A stretch of DNA of 64,000 nucleotides, taken from contig JAEWZH010000020.1 of NCBI GenBank assembly GCA_023395395.1, positions 1-64,000 of the forward strand, read 5' to 3'. The notes under the pieces are model-generated. The model made no database searches. It was not told the origin of the DNA and saw only the letters and a list, made by a program, of their open reading frames with translations. The DNA is from Bacteroidota bacterium (GTDB taxonomy: Bacteria > Bacteroidota > Bacteroidia > Bacteroidales > Porphyromonadaceae). A program made the translations under genes and the position numbers. How positions within the stretch are numbered: position 1 is the first letter of the stretch; the number at the start of each line of letters is the position of its first letter. This document shows, in pieces, positions 1 through 8,312 of the stretch.

Positions 1-110
1 GGAGAGTTTGTCTCTCTATAGAGGAGAGTTTGTCTCTCTATAGAGGAGAGTTTGTCTCTCTATAGAGGAGAGTTTGTCTCTCTATAGAGGAGAGTTCGTC
101 TCTCTACGAA
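1..110. repeat. 22-bp tandem repeat array A (five units)
   Basis: Five head-to-tail units of exactly 22 bp run from the first base to 110. Four are identical and the fifth (89-110) has diverged at its end. Phased on GTCTC, the unit reads GTCTCTCTATAGAGGAGAG followed by TTT, and contains the palindromic core CTCTATAGAG. There are no spacers, so it is not a CRISPR. It lies directly upstream of hydF, and the same unit type recurs at 11518 and 43032. The array may continue to the left of the window. Confidence 0.95.
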
Positions 111-151
111 AAGACAGTATTTTAATACTTAAGTGTCAGTATATCAAAGAT

Positions 152-1273
152 ATGAAGCAGAGTATTTCTCATGGCAATCGCCTGCATATAGTGCTGTATG
201 GAGCGGTGAATAGTGGCAAATCTACCCTTTTCAACCTCCTCCTTGGTCAGGAGGCATCTATAGTGTCTGATATTGCAGGCACGACTACCGATGCAGTTTC
301 TAAGGCAGTGGAGCTGCCGGGCGTGGGTGCAGTGGTTTTGGTAGATACTCCGGGCGTGGGCGATGATACCCAGCTTGGACATAAGCGTATGGAAGTGACG
401 GAACGTGCTCTTCGCCATGCCGATGTAATCCTTTGTCTACTCTCTGAAGGGGAAAAAGTGGAGCAAAGGCTAGAGAAGCAATATCCTCGTGCGAAAGTAA
501 TCCCAGTCTACTCCGGCGTTGATGAGCGGCATCATTCGTCTACAAAGCGAAGGGATGAAATAATCAAGATGATTGTGGAGGCACTGTCAGAGCATCGGGT
601 TGAAGAACGTTCTATCACAGGTTCGCTAGCGAAGCGGGGTGATCTAGTTATACTGGTGATGCCCCAAGACAAGGCGGCACCAAAGGGACGATTGATATTG
701 CCACAAGTACAGACACTAAGAGAGTTACTAGACAAGGGCTGCCAGGTACTCTGTCTTCAGCCATCGGAGTTTACGGCTACTCTAGCAAAGCTCTTAGGAT
801 TGCCAGACCTTGTGATTACAGATTCTCAAGTATTCAACGAGGTGGAGCAGATGATGCCCGATGGAGTGCCACTGACCTCTTTTTCCGTGTTGATGAGTGC
901 TTATAAGGGGTCATTGCCTGAACTATTGGCAGGCGCGGAAGTACTGAATAGTTTGAAGCCAAATGCTCGTGTGCTTATTGCAGAGGCTTGTAGTCATACC
1001 CCTACGACTGAGGATATCGGACGGGTAAAACTCCCACTCATGCTTCAGAAAAGGTATGGGGCGCAGTTGGTTATTGACCATGTCAATGGCAACGATTTCC
1101 CAACTGATCTCACAAAGTATGACCTTATCATCCACTGTGGCGCCTGTATGTTTAATCGCCAACACTTACTCAATCGTCAGGAGATGGCTGGTGCACAGGG
1201 GGTGCCAATGACTAATTATGGAATAGCTATCGCTGCTATCCAAGGAATTTTGGGTAAAATTGCTTTGCCATAA
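152..1273 (+). CDS. hydF: [FeFe]-hydrogenase H-cluster maturation GTPase HydF
   Basis: HydF is the GTP-hydrolysing scaffold on which the 2Fe subcluster of [FeFe]-hydrogenase is assembled by HydE and HydG before transfer to HydA. The 373-residue protein has a Walker A loop at residues 17-24 (GAVNSGKS), a switch motif DTPG at 65-68, and near the C-terminus the HydF iron-sulfur ligand pattern C280-x-H282 followed by H328-C329-x-x-C332. The reading frame is open further upstream to a TTG at 74, but that lies inside the tandem repeat; ATG 152 starts where family homology begins. HydE, HydG and HydA are not in the window and may lie to the left. Its presence implies anaerobic hydrogen metabolism. 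Confidence 0.93.
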   Translation: MKQSISHGNRLHIVLYGAVNSGKSTLFNLLLGQEASIVSDIAGTTTDAVSKAVELPGVGAVVLVDTPGVGDDTQLGHKRMEVTERALRHADVILCLLSEGEKVEQRLEKQYPRAKVIPVYSGVDERHHSSTKRRDEIIKMIVEALSEHRVEERSITGSLAKRGDLVILVMPQDKAAPKGRLILPQVQTLRELLDKGCQVLCLQPSEFTATLAKLLGLPDLVITDSQVFNEVEQMMPDGVPLTSFSVLMSAYKGSLPELLAGAEVLNSLKPNARVLIAEACSHTPTTEDIGRVKLPLMLQKRYGAQLVIDHVNGNDFPTDLTKYDLIIHCGACMFNRQHLLNRQEMAGAQGVPMTNYGIAIAAIQGILGKIALP

Positions 1274-1284
1274 AAATTACTGAT

Positions 1285-2649
1285 ATGATGAACGAGACGA
1301 ATAATATTACCTTCAGAGCTTGGCTGGAGAAGTACTTTGATCTGAAAAGGGAAAAAGAAAACGAAGAACAGACGATAGAGCAGATACGAGCCGATGTAGA
1401 ATTTAAGGGTGCTAGGATTTGGATTCTGATATGTGCCATATTTATAGCTTCCATAGGCTTGAATATGAATAGCACCGCTGTGATTATCGGTGCGATGCTT
1501 ATTTCTCCTCTCATGGGTCCTATTATTGGGTTGGGTTTAGGACTCGGTATTGTAGATTATGATTTGGTGAAACGAAGTCTTCGTAATTTTGTCTTCGCTG
1601 TCATAGTCGCTATTCTCACTTCTACACTTTACTTTTTGGTCAGTCCAATATCTACGGCTCAATCAGAAATATTAGCTCGTACCCAACCGACAGTTTACGA
1701 TCTTTTTATTGCACTACTTGGTGGCGTTGCGGGTATTGTAGCAGGCGCCACACGCTCTAAGGGGCAGGTGATTCCCGGGGTTGCTATTGCGACCGCTCTT
1801 ATGCCACCTTTATGTACGGCAGGGTATGGATTGGGGACAGGGCAGCTGTCTTACTTTTTTGGTGCACTCTATTTATTTGTTATCAATGCCGTATTTATTT
1901 GCTTGGCTACCTATGTGATGGTCAAGATACTTAACTTCAGGAAGGCTACCTATATTGATGCTCAGCACGGCAAGCGTATCAGTCGTTGGATGATTGTAGT
2001 GGTGCTATGTACAGCTATCCCAAGCATATTCTTGGCATCACAGATGATTAAGGAGAGCATCGAAGAGCAGAAGGTAGCAAGCTTCGTCAAAAATGAAATG
2101 GTGATGGAAGACAGCTTCTTGCTCAAGTATGAATACAATCGGACTGATAGCATCAATACGATTACAGCTTCATTGATAGGCAAGCGACTAGAAGAGGGGG
2201 ATCTGTTGCTTTTGCAGAAGCGTTTATCGGATTATGGATTAGCTAATACCATACTACAGGTGAAACAAGGATATGAAGAGAGTGTGAGTGAGGAGGTGAG
2301 ACACTCCATCCTGAGTGATTTGAGGCAACAAAATCGCTCATCCGAGGGTGTCGCTCAATTTCTTCAACTTCGCAACGATTCTCTACAAGTACAACTAATG
2401 AAGGAGAGGGCTTTTGCACAGAAAGGGCGTGAAATCAGTATCGAAGTGAAACAACTTTTTGAACAGATAGCTGAGGTAGAAGTGGCACAGCTATTCAGCT
2501 ATAAAACGGAAAGCATGCAGATAGATACGGTGCCATTCATACGACTACACACCACCAAAACCTTGACTAAGGAGCAAGAAAGAGTGCTCAAGAGCTGGCT
2601 GTCTGTGCGCTTTGACGATCCAGAGATTGTTATTGAAAAGGTTAAGTAG
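1285..2649 (+). CDS. DUF389 family multi-pass membrane protein
   Basis: This 454-residue protein has a short charged N-terminal region, then a hydrophobic core at about residues 45-230 with several membrane segments. The glycine- and proline-rich stretches (IIGAMLISPLMGPIIGLGLG and GVAIATALMPPLCTAGYGLG) are characteristic of the DUF389 (TIGR00341-type) family. The last 200 residues are soluble and charged. The function of the family is not established. It starts 11 nt after hydF stops, so the two may be co-transcribed, although no functional link is known. ATG codons at 1285 and 1288 are both possible starts. Confidence 0.85.
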   Translation: MMNETNNITFRAWLEKYFDLKREKENEEQTIEQIRADVEFKGARIWILICAIFIASIGLNMNSTAVIIGAMLISPLMGPIIGLGLGLGIVDYDLVKRSLRNFVFAVIVAILTSTLYFLVSPISTAQSEILARTQPTVYDLFIALLGGVAGIVAGATRSKGQVIPGVAIATALMPPLCTAGYGLGTGQLSYFFGALYLFVINAVFICLATYVMVKILNFRKATYIDAQHGKRISRWMIVVVLCTAIPSIFLASQMIKESIEEQKVASFVKNEMVMEDSFLLKYEYNRTDSINTITASLIGKRLEEGDLLLLQKRLSDYGLANTILQVKQGYEESVSEEVRHSILSDLRQQNRSSEGVAQFLQLRNDSLQVQLMKERAFAQKGREISIEVKQLFEQIAEVEVAQLFSYKTESMQIDTVPFIRLHTTKTLTKEQERVLKSWLSVRFDDPEIVIEKVK

Positions 2650-2674
2650 GGGGTGGAAGTCTTGGTAATATTAT

Positions 2675-2682
2675 TATCTTTG
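2675..2682 (+). promoter_or_regulatory. Bacteroidota -7 element before the HerA-like gene
   Basis: TATCTTTG matches the TAnnTTTG -7 consensus of the Bacteroidota housekeeping sigma factor and lies 29 nt before the ATG at 2712. No convincing -33 TTTG was seen at the usual 19-21 nt spacing. Confidence 0.55.
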
Positions 2683-2711
2683 GTGTAAAGTTTGACTTAA
2701 TTAAGGCATTT

Positions 2712-4238
2712 ATGATTGAGAATAAGGAACAATTACCACTGATTGGCTATAACGGTGAGACCTTTGTAGGCTTTGTCCCAAAGATGATGAATAGACATGG
2801 TCTCATCGCAGGCGCTACAGGTACGGGAAAGACGGTCACACTACAGTCTCTTGCCGAGACCTTTAGCCAAATGGGGACTGCAGTATTTGCGACTGATATG
2901 AAAGGTGATCTCTCGGGCATCGCCAAGATGGGAGGTAATAAGGAGAGTGTAACCAGTCGAGTAGCTCAGTACAGACTAGAGGAAAAAGGATTTGGGTATA
3001 CTGGGTTTCCGGTAGAATTTTGGGATGTATTTGGAGAGCAAGGTAATCCCCTTCGTCTCTCTGTCTCAAGTCTTGGTCCTCTACTGTTGGAACGCCTACT
3101 AGGGCTCAATGAGACTCAGGGAGGGGTGCTCAATATTATCTTCCGTATTGCTGATGAGCAAGGACTTCTCCTTATAGATCTTGATGATCTCCAGACAATG
3201 GTGCGATTTGTCGGGGATAATCGCAAGGAGTTTATCACCTCCTACGGAAATATCTCCACAGCCTCTATTGGTGCCATACAACGAGCTCTAATGCGCTTAG
3301 AGAGCGAGGGTGGTCACCAATTTTTCGGTATGCCTGATCTTGATCCCGCCGACCTATTCCGACAGATAGATGGTAAGGGAGTGGTCAATATCTTGGCAGC
3401 GGACAAGTTGAGTCGCTCGCCACGTATCTACTCCACATTGCTACTGTGGTTACTCTCAAATCTATTTGAAAATCTGCCAGAAGTGGGAGATTTGGATAGA
3501 CCTAAAATGGTTTTCTTCTTTGATGAGGCACACCTCCTTTTTAATGATATAAGTCCAGTGCTTCAGGACAAGGTAGAGCAGATAGTTCGCCTCATTCGCT
3601 CTAAGGGTGTCGGTGTATACTTTATTACTCAGACCCCATCGGATGTGCCTGAGAGTATTCTTGGACAGCTAGGTAATCGCGTGTTGCATGCCCTTCGTGC
3701 GTATACGCCCAATGATCAGAAAGCAATCCGAGCTGCCGCAGATGGCTTCCGACCTAATCCTAAATTTGAGATGCAGGAAACTATCATGGGGCTCGGGACA
3801 GGTGAGGCGATTGTGAGCATGTTGGAGCCCAAAGGAGCACCTAGTATTGCAGAACGTGTCGCTATCCTCCCCCCACAGAGTTTTATCGGATCACTGAGCG
3901 AAGTAGAGCGCAAAAATCTAATGATGATGTCGTCTCTATTCGGTAAGTATGCACAAGAGATCGATCCAGAAAGTGCACATGAAATCCTTTCTGTTCGAAT
4001 GCTCGCTACTCAAGAAGAAGCAGAAGCTCTTGCGGCTCAAAAAGAAAAAGAAAGGCAACTACGTGAACAACAGAAGGCAGAGGCAGCTGCCGCAAGAGCT
4101 AAGAGAAATGAGCCAAAGTCTTTTGTCGAGGAGGCGCTTGGTTCGCTTTTCAAGACGACCAAACGTCAGGTGACCACGCAGATTGGTCGTGAGATTACAC
4201 GTACAATCTTTGGGACTTTCTTTGGCAAGCGGAGATAA
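2712..4238 (+). CDS. HerA-like ATPase, DUF853 family
   Basis: The 508-residue protein belongs to the HerA/FtsK-type P-loop ATPases annotated as DUF853 or helicase HerA-like (YjgR relatives). Walker A is GATGTGKT at residues 34-41 and Walker B is the hydrophobic strand ending DEAH near residues 271-274, followed by a sensor-like ITQTPSDVPESILGQLGNRV stretch. The C-terminal 90 residues are rich in Glu, Lys, Ala and Arg, suggesting a coiled coil. Archaeal HerA works with NurA nuclease in end resection; no nuclease partner is encoded here, so the role of this branch is unknown. It has its own promoter-like element at 2675. Confidence 0.85.
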   Translation: MIENKEQLPLIGYNGETFVGFVPKMMNRHGLIAGATGTGKTVTLQSLAETFSQMGTAVFATDMKGDLSGIAKMGGNKESVTSRVAQYRLEEKGFGYTGFPVEFWDVFGEQGNPLRLSVSSLGPLLLERLLGLNETQGGVLNIIFRIADEQGLLLIDLDDLQTMVRFVGDNRKEFITSYGNISTASIGAIQRALMRLESEGGHQFFGMPDLDPADLFRQIDGKGVVNILAADKLSRSPRIYSTLLLWLLSNLFENLPEVGDLDRPKMVFFFDEAHLLFNDISPVLQDKVEQIVRLIRSKGVGVYFITQTPSDVPESILGQLGNRVLHALRAYTPNDQKAIRAAADGFRPNPKFEMQETIMGLGTGEAIVSMLEPKGAPSIAERVAILPPQSFIGSLSEVERKNLMMMSSLFGKYAQEIDPESAHEILSVRMLATQEEAEALAAQKEKERQLREQQKAEAAAARAKRNEPKSFVEEALGSLFKTTKRQVTTQIGREITRTIFGTFFGKRR

Positions 4239-4252
4239 AGGGGAAAAATTAC

Positions 4253-4283
4253 TTTGTCATTTTAGAAAAGTTTTGTACCTTTG
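4253..4283 (+). promoter_or_regulatory. Promoter of rpsO
   Basis: A -33 TTTG at 4253-4256 and a -7 TACCTTTG at 4276-4283 are separated by 19 nt, a canonical Bacteroidota housekeeping promoter. Transcription should start near 4290, leaving a leader of about 70 nt before the ATG at 4364. Confidence 0.8.
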
Positions 4284-4290
4284 CCGAGCA

Positions 4291-4324
4291 ATCGCCTAAG
4301 CGTAGGCATCGCCTGAGAGGGCGA
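4291..4324 (+). promoter_or_regulatory. Structured leader of rpsO (candidate S15 autoregulatory site)
   Basis: Two perfect 5-bp hairpins lie back to back in the rpsO leader. GCCTA (4294-4298) pairs with TAGGC (4303-4307), and TCGCC (4309-4313) pairs with GGCGA (4320-4324). The heptamer ATCGCCT occurs twice (4291 and 4308), so the first copy could compete for the same partner and form an alternative fold. Ribosomal protein S15 is known to repress its own mRNA through such leaders in several phyla. The function here is inferred from position and structure. Confidence 0.5.
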
Positions 4325-4363
4325 GTATGGTTGTTTTTTGTTTAATTATATCAGGATAAAGTC

Positions 4364-4633
4364 ATGTACTTGAATTCAGAGAAGAAGCAAGAGATCTTCG
4401 AGAAGTACGGGAAGTCTAACACTGATACTGGTTCCGCTGAGAGCCAGATAGCATTGTTCTCCTACCGTATCTCTCATTTGACTGAGCATTTGAAGTCAAA
4501 TCGAAAGGATTATAACACATCTCGTGCACTAAAGATGCTGGTAGGTAAACGTCGTCGTTTGCTCGACTATCTAATGGTTAAGGATATCGAAAGGTACCGT
4601 AGCATCATCAAAGAGCTTGGCATTCGTCGTTGA
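4364..4633 (+). CDS. rpsO: 30S ribosomal protein S15
   Basis: At 89 residues this is the standard length for S15, the early-binding protein of the 16S rRNA central domain. The sequence has the family features: KYGKSNTDTGSAESQIALFSYRI near the N-terminus, then LKSNRKDYNTSRALKMLVGKRRRLLDYL, which contains the rRNA-binding basic residues. It is monocistronic as far as can be seen, with its own promoter at 4253 and a separate promoter for the following tRNA at 4689. The paired hairpins in its leader suggest autoregulation. Confidence 0.98.
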   Translation: MYLNSEKKQEIFEKYGKSNTDTGSAESQIALFSYRISHLTEHLKSNRKDYNTSRALKMLVGKRRRLLDYLMVKDIERYRSIIKELGIRR

Positions 4634-4688
4634 TTCCAGAAGTGTTTGGAAGTTGGTTTGAATTTATCACATATTTTCTTTGGAAAGT

Positions 4689-4720
4689 TTTGTGTAGTTG
4701 AAAAATCTTTTGTATCTTTG
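4689..4720 (+). promoter_or_regulatory. Promoter of the first tRNA-Glu / rpsT unit
   Basis: TTTG at 4689-4692 and TATCTTTG at 4713-4720 are 20 nt apart, a near-ideal Bacteroidota promoter. Transcription would start around 4727, about 55 nt before the tRNA, and could continue through rpsT and the second tRNA-Glu to the terminator at 5295. Confidence 0.8.
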
Positions 4721-4781
4721 CAGTCGCAAAGGTGGAAGTGAGTTTTTTTTTGAGAGGTTCAGACACGGATTGCTTTAAGTT

Positions 4782-4853
4782 GGCCCATTCGTCTATCGGC
4801 TAGGACGCCAGATTCTCATTCTGGAAAGAGGAGTTCGATTCTCCTATGGGCTA
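4782..4853 (+). tRNA. tRNA-Glu (anticodon CTC)
   Basis: A full cloverleaf can be folded. The acceptor GGCCCAT pairs with ATGGGCT, the anticodon stem CCAGA/TCTGG encloses loop TTCTCAT with CTC at 4815-4817, and the T loop is TTCGATT. It decodes GAG. The CCA end is not encoded. It is closely similar to the second tRNA-Glu at 5217, the two flanking rpsT. Confidence 0.95.
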
Positions 4854-4893
4854 CAGGTTTTAATAGGAATAACAGAAGTATTATACAAGAAAT

Positions 4894-5151
4894 ATGGCAA
4901 ATCATAAGTCTGCGCTAAAAAGAGTAAGACAGAGTAGCACTAGGCGTCTTCGCAACCGTTACTACGGTAAGACTATGCGTAATGCTGTTCGTGACTTCCG
5001 CGCACTTACAGATGCTGCTGAGGCTCAAAGCAAGTTGCCAGAGCTTAATTCTCTCCTAGATCGCATGGCATCAAAGGGCAGAATCCACAAGAATAAGGCA
5101 GCTAACCTCAAGAGTTCTCTTGCACAGCATGCTAATGCCCTAGCTGTCTAA
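4894..5151 (+). CDS. rpsT: 30S ribosomal protein S20
   Basis: This 85-residue basic protein starts MANHKSALKRVRQSSTRRLRNRYYGKTMRNAVRDF, the typical S20 N-terminus, and ends with the helical GRIHKNKAANLKSSLAQHANAL segment. S20 binds the 16S rRNA 5' domain early in assembly. The gene sits between two tRNA-Glu genes and has no separate promoter that I can see, so the three are probably one transcript ending at the terminator at 5295-5331. Confidence 0.98.
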   Translation: MANHKSALKRVRQSSTRRLRNRYYGKTMRNAVRDFRALTDAAEAQSKLPELNSLLDRMASKGRIHKNKAANLKSSLAQHANALAV

Positions 5152-5216
5152 GCTGAGGAGAAGCGTTTGAGGGCTAACCTGAAATAGCACACTACGGATA
5201 GCGTCGTTATAAGTTT

Positions 5217-5288
5217 GGCCCGTTCGTCTATCGGTTAGGACATCAGATTTTCATTCTGGAAAGAGGGGTTCGATTCCCCTACGGGCTA
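5217..5288 (+). tRNA. tRNA-Glu (anticodon TTC)
   Basis: The acceptor GGCCCGT pairs with ACGGGCT, and the anticodon loop TTTTCAT carries TTC. The anticodon stem begins with a T-G wobble where the CTC isoacceptor has C-G. It reads GAA and, by wobble, GAG. A strong terminator follows 7 nt later. It differs from the copy at 4782 at only a few positions, which suggests they arose by duplication. Confidence 0.95.
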
Positions 5289-5294
5289 CGACAT

Positions 5295-5331
5295 AAGAGT
5301 GCTACGATGAAATCATCGTAGCACTCTTTTT
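5295..5331 (+). terminator. Rho-independent terminator of the tRNA-Glu/rpsT unit
   Basis: A perfect 16-bp stem pairs 5295-5310 with 5313-5328 and merges into a T-rich tail. It ends immediately before the false upstream start of the relA/spoT reading frame, confirming that translation of that gene begins later. Confidence 0.9.
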
Positions 5332-5346
5332 ATGCTCTCCGTTAAT

Positions 5347-5379
5347 ATTGGTGAATGTCCTCTTTTTTGTGTACTTTTG
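5347..5379 (+). promoter_or_regulatory. Promoter of the RelA/SpoT gene
   Basis: TTGG at 5348-5351 and TACTTTTG at 5372-5379 fit the Bacteroidota pattern at about 20 nt spacing. The predicted start near 5386 lies downstream of the ATG-like codon at 5332, so the protein must begin at 5410 or 5413. Confidence 0.6.
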
Positions 5380-5409
5380 TTTGGTAGACGAGTGGAGGAG
5401 AAGGTTAAG

Positions 5410-7647
5410 ATGATGAGTACACAAACGGAGCAAGATTATGGATTGGTAGTTCAGTCGGCTTATGATCAACTCTTAGCCGACTATCTCAATTCCAATCATC
5501 GAAAGCGTATAGATGTAATCAATAAGGCATTTAGCCTTGCACGAGCTGCCCACGAGGGAGCAAAACGTAAGAGTGGTGAGCCTTATATTTTACATCCTAT
5601 TGCCGTCGCCAGTATTTGCTGTAATGAGATGGGCTTGGGCTCTACCTCTATTGCATCTGCTCTCCTGCATGATGTGGTAGAGGATACTGATTACTCGGTC
5701 GAGGATATTCGAGATATGTTTGGCAATACGATTGCTCGTATCGTGGATGGACTTACCAAGCTCTCAGGTGAGATATTGGCAGAGGTAATGATGGGTAAGG
5801 AGAATGCTTCGGCTCAACTCGAGAATATTCGCCATTTACTTCTAACCGCCAATGATGATATTCGTATTGTGCTCATAAAGATTGCTGACCGCCTCCATAA
5901 TATGCGTACTCTGGGAAGTATGCCCGAAACGAAGCAGGTGAAGATTGCTTCGGAGACGCGACTATTCTATGCACCACTGGCAGATCGTCTGGGGATGTAT
6001 GATATTATGAGCGAACTCAATGACCTTTCATTAAAATATGATCATCCTCAGCAATATCTTGAGATTCAACAAGAAATTGAAAAGAGTGGTCCAAAGAGAT
6101 CTCAATTATTCCAACAGTTTTACTCTGAGGTAAAGGATGACCTAGACCGCACAGGACTGCAGTACGAAATCCAGCATCGAATGAAAGGAATTTACTCTAT
6201 TTGGAAGAAAATGACGAGTAAGCAGCTATCTTTCAATGAGATTTATGATCTTTATGCTATTCGTATTGTCTTCTTTCCAACTTCTCCTGAAACCGAATAT
6301 GATGATTGTTTCCGTATATATCGCGCAATAAGTAAACACTTCCGGATCAAGGACGATCGTACCCGTGATTGGCTTACTAAGCCAAAAGAGAACGGTTATC
6401 AAGCTCTTCACATTACAGTGATGGGACCATTGGGAGAGTGGGTGGAAGTACAAATCCGTTCGTATCGAATGCACCAGATGGCGGAGCGAGGACTTGCTGC
6501 CCATTGGCGATATAAGCAGACACCTGGAGAGGTAGATGAGATTGAGCAGACTATTCTCAACAACGTGAGGGCTCTTCTGAGTAACCCCGGTCCGAGCGCT
6601 TCGGATGATTACGAGACGATGATGTACAAGTTTGCCACTCAGGATATGCTGATTTTTACCAAAGGTGGTGATCAGATGCGCGTGCCACAGGGCTTTACGG
6701 TGTTAGACTTTGCCTATCGATTGGGAGATCATTTTGGAAATCATTGCCTCGGTGCTAAAGTCAATCATGGAATGGTAAATATCGATTATCCACTCCATAA
6801 TGGAGATCAAGTAGAGATCCTCACAGCTTCTAAAGTACATCCGCGCAAAGAATGGCTCAGTTACGCAACAAGCCCTCAAGCCAAGCGATCTATTCGGACT
6901 TATCTTATTTATACTCGCAGTAAAAATATTGAGCGAGGCAAGAATATGCTGGAAGCTTTCCTAAAGGAACGAGAGTATGAAATCTCCGAGGTAATGCCAC
7001 ATGTGGGAGCAATTCTAAATTTCCCATCTGTTGATGATTTTTACTTAGCAATACTTGGTGGAGAGATTACACTCAATGAAGAATTGGTAGGTAGGCTATT
7101 GGAGCTTAACCAAAAGGATGGATACAGGGAAGATGACAGACAACTCTGGCTGGACTCTGACGAGACGCAAGTCCCTAGCGTCCCTTTAGAAGAGCGCAAA
7201 AAACTGTATACACTTACAGCTAGAGATGGTCGAAGAAACTATATTAGAGCTCTATGCTGTAAGCCTATCTATGGAGATGAAGTAGATGGACTGTTGAATG
7301 AAAAGAATCAAGTAGAGGTACACAAAAAGAGCTGTCCTATTGCAATGCGGTTCAAAGCAATGCATGGGGATAGGATATTAGCAGTGACTTGGGGATCGCA
7401 TGTCCATTCTAACTTTGGAGTGACTATAGAGATTGAGGGTGTCAATCAAGACGGTTTCGTGCTGAATATCCTTAGTTCGATTAGAGAATTGCACATCCCT
7501 CTTACTCAGATAGAATTCAGGAGTTCGATAGACCGAGCAATCGGCAGAATTAGAGTCAGAGTACCAAATTTGAGTGAATTGAACTACCTGACCCGTAGGC
7601 TTAAAGAAGAGAATGACCTATTACGAATTCATCTAGTCAATAACTAA
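5410..7647 (+). CDS. RelA/SpoT homologue, bifunctional (p)ppGpp synthetase/hydrolase
   Basis: The 745-residue enzyme makes and degrades the alarmone (p)ppGpp. Domains in order are an HD hydrolase domain with the intact motif HDVVEDT at about residues 87-93, a synthetase domain with RMKGIYSIWKKM and the E346-x-Q348 signature, a TGS domain (about 375-440), and a C-terminal zinc-finger/ACT region containing CCKPIYGDEV. The preserved HD and ED residues suggest that hydrolysis is retained. The first in-frame ATG (5332) is rejected because the promoter lies inside it; ATG 5410 follows a GGAG-rich stretch. rpe follows after 5 nt. Confidence 0.93.
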   Translation: MMSTQTEQDYGLVVQSAYDQLLADYLNSNHRKRIDVINKAFSLARAAHEGAKRKSGEPYILHPIAVASICCNEMGLGSTSIASALLHDVVEDTDYSVEDIRDMFGNTIARIVDGLTKLSGEILAEVMMGKENASAQLENIRHLLLTANDDIRIVLIKIADRLHNMRTLGSMPETKQVKIASETRLFYAPLADRLGMYDIMSELNDLSLKYDHPQQYLEIQQEIEKSGPKRSQLFQQFYSEVKDDLDRTGLQYEIQHRMKGIYSIWKKMTSKQLSFNEIYDLYAIRIVFFPTSPETEYDDCFRIYRAISKHFRIKDDRTRDWLTKPKENGYQALHITVMGPLGEWVEVQIRSYRMHQMAERGLAAHWRYKQTPGEVDEIEQTILNNVRALLSNPGPSASDDYETMMYKFATQDMLIFTKGGDQMRVPQGFTVLDFAYRLGDHFGNHCLGAKVNHGMVNIDYPLHNGDQVEILTASKVHPRKEWLSYATSPQAKRSIRTYLIYTRSKNIERGKNMLEAFLKEREYEISEVMPHVGAILNFPSVDDFYLAILGGEITLNEELVGRLLELNQKDGYREDDRQLWLDSDETQVPSVPLEERKKLYTLTARDGRRNYIRALCCKPIYGDEVDGLLNEKNQVEVHKKSCPIAMRFKAMHGDRILAVTWGSHVHSNFGVTIEIEGVNQDGFVLNILSSIRELHIPLTQIEFRSSIDRAIGRIRVRVPNLSELNYLTRRLKEENDLLRIHLVNN

Positions 7648-7652
7648 TTACT

Positions 7653-8309
7653 ATGGAGAGAAGAAGAATTATTGCCCCTTCTGTGCTTTCTGCCGACTTC
7701 CTAAATCTTGGTCGAGATATAGAGATGCTCAATGCGAGTGAGGCAGAGTGGATTCACCTAGATATTATGGATGGTCGCTTTGTCCCCAATATTTCGTTTG
7801 GGATTCCAGTGGTACATGCCATCCGTAAGGCCACCACTAAGACCCTTGATGTACACCTTATGATTGAGGAACCTGAGAAGTATATCACTGCCTTTGCCAA
7901 TGCAGGAGCAGATGTGCTCACCTTGCACTATGAGGCTTCTCGTCACCTTCACAGAGCTATGCAACAGATACATGATGCGGGAATGCAAGCAGGTGTGGTA
8001 CTTAATCCTCATACTCCAGTGGAGCTACTCCACGACCTCTTGCCTTATCTTGATGTGGTATTGCTGATGTCCGTAAATCCAGGCTTTGGTGGTCAGAAGT
8101 TTATTCCTCAGGTACTGGATAAGGTAATTCGTTTGCGTCGTATGATTGATGAACGAAATCTTGATGTGATTATTGAGGTCGATGGTGGTGTCAATGATCT
8201 AACTGCGCCACAGCTTTTTGAGGCAGGAGCAGAAGCCCTTGTCGCAGGGAGCTATGTATTTGGTTCGGAAAACCCATCTGAAACCATTCGACAACTTCTC
8301 CAAGCATAG
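7653..8309 (+). CDS. rpe: Ribulose-phosphate 3-epimerase
   Basis: Rpe interconverts ribulose 5-phosphate and xylulose 5-phosphate in the pentose phosphate pathway. The 218-residue TIM barrel has all the diagnostic stretches: APSVLSADF at the N-terminus, WIHLDIMDGRFVPNISFG, the catalytic-region VHLMIEEP, LMSVNPGFGGQKF, and EVDGGVN with the second catalytic Asp. It starts 5 nt after the RelA/SpoT stop and ends 3 nt before comEC, so the three genes are very probably one operon. Two other pentose phosphate genes, rpiB and tkt, lie at 25.6-28.1 kb. Confidence 0.97.
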   Translation: MERRRIIAPSVLSADFLNLGRDIEMLNASEAEWIHLDIMDGRFVPNISFGIPVVHAIRKATTKTLDVHLMIEEPEKYITAFANAGADVLTLHYEASRHLHRAMQQIHDAGMQAGVVLNPHTPVELLHDLLPYLDVVLLMSVNPGFGGQKFIPQVLDKVIRLRRMIDERNLDVIIEVDGGVNDLTAPQLFEAGAEALVAGSYVFGSENPSETIRQLLQA

Positions 8310-8312
8310 CGT

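Noticed and set aside
1..110. Possible CRISPR array in the 22-bp repeats (also at 11518 and 43032)
   Set aside because: Units are contiguous with no spacers and there are no cas genes in the window.
74..151. N-terminal extension of HydF from a TTG at 74
   Set aside because: The extension is translated repeat sequence and lacks homology; ATG 152 gives the normal family N-terminus.
3949..4173. 74-codon frame inside the HerA-like gene
   Set aside because: Out-of-frame shadow of its Lys/Glu-rich C-terminus.
5332..5409. 26-codon N-terminal extension of the RelA/SpoT homologue
   Set aside because: The stretch contains the promoter (5347-5379) and directly follows a terminator, so it is not transcribed as coding sequence.
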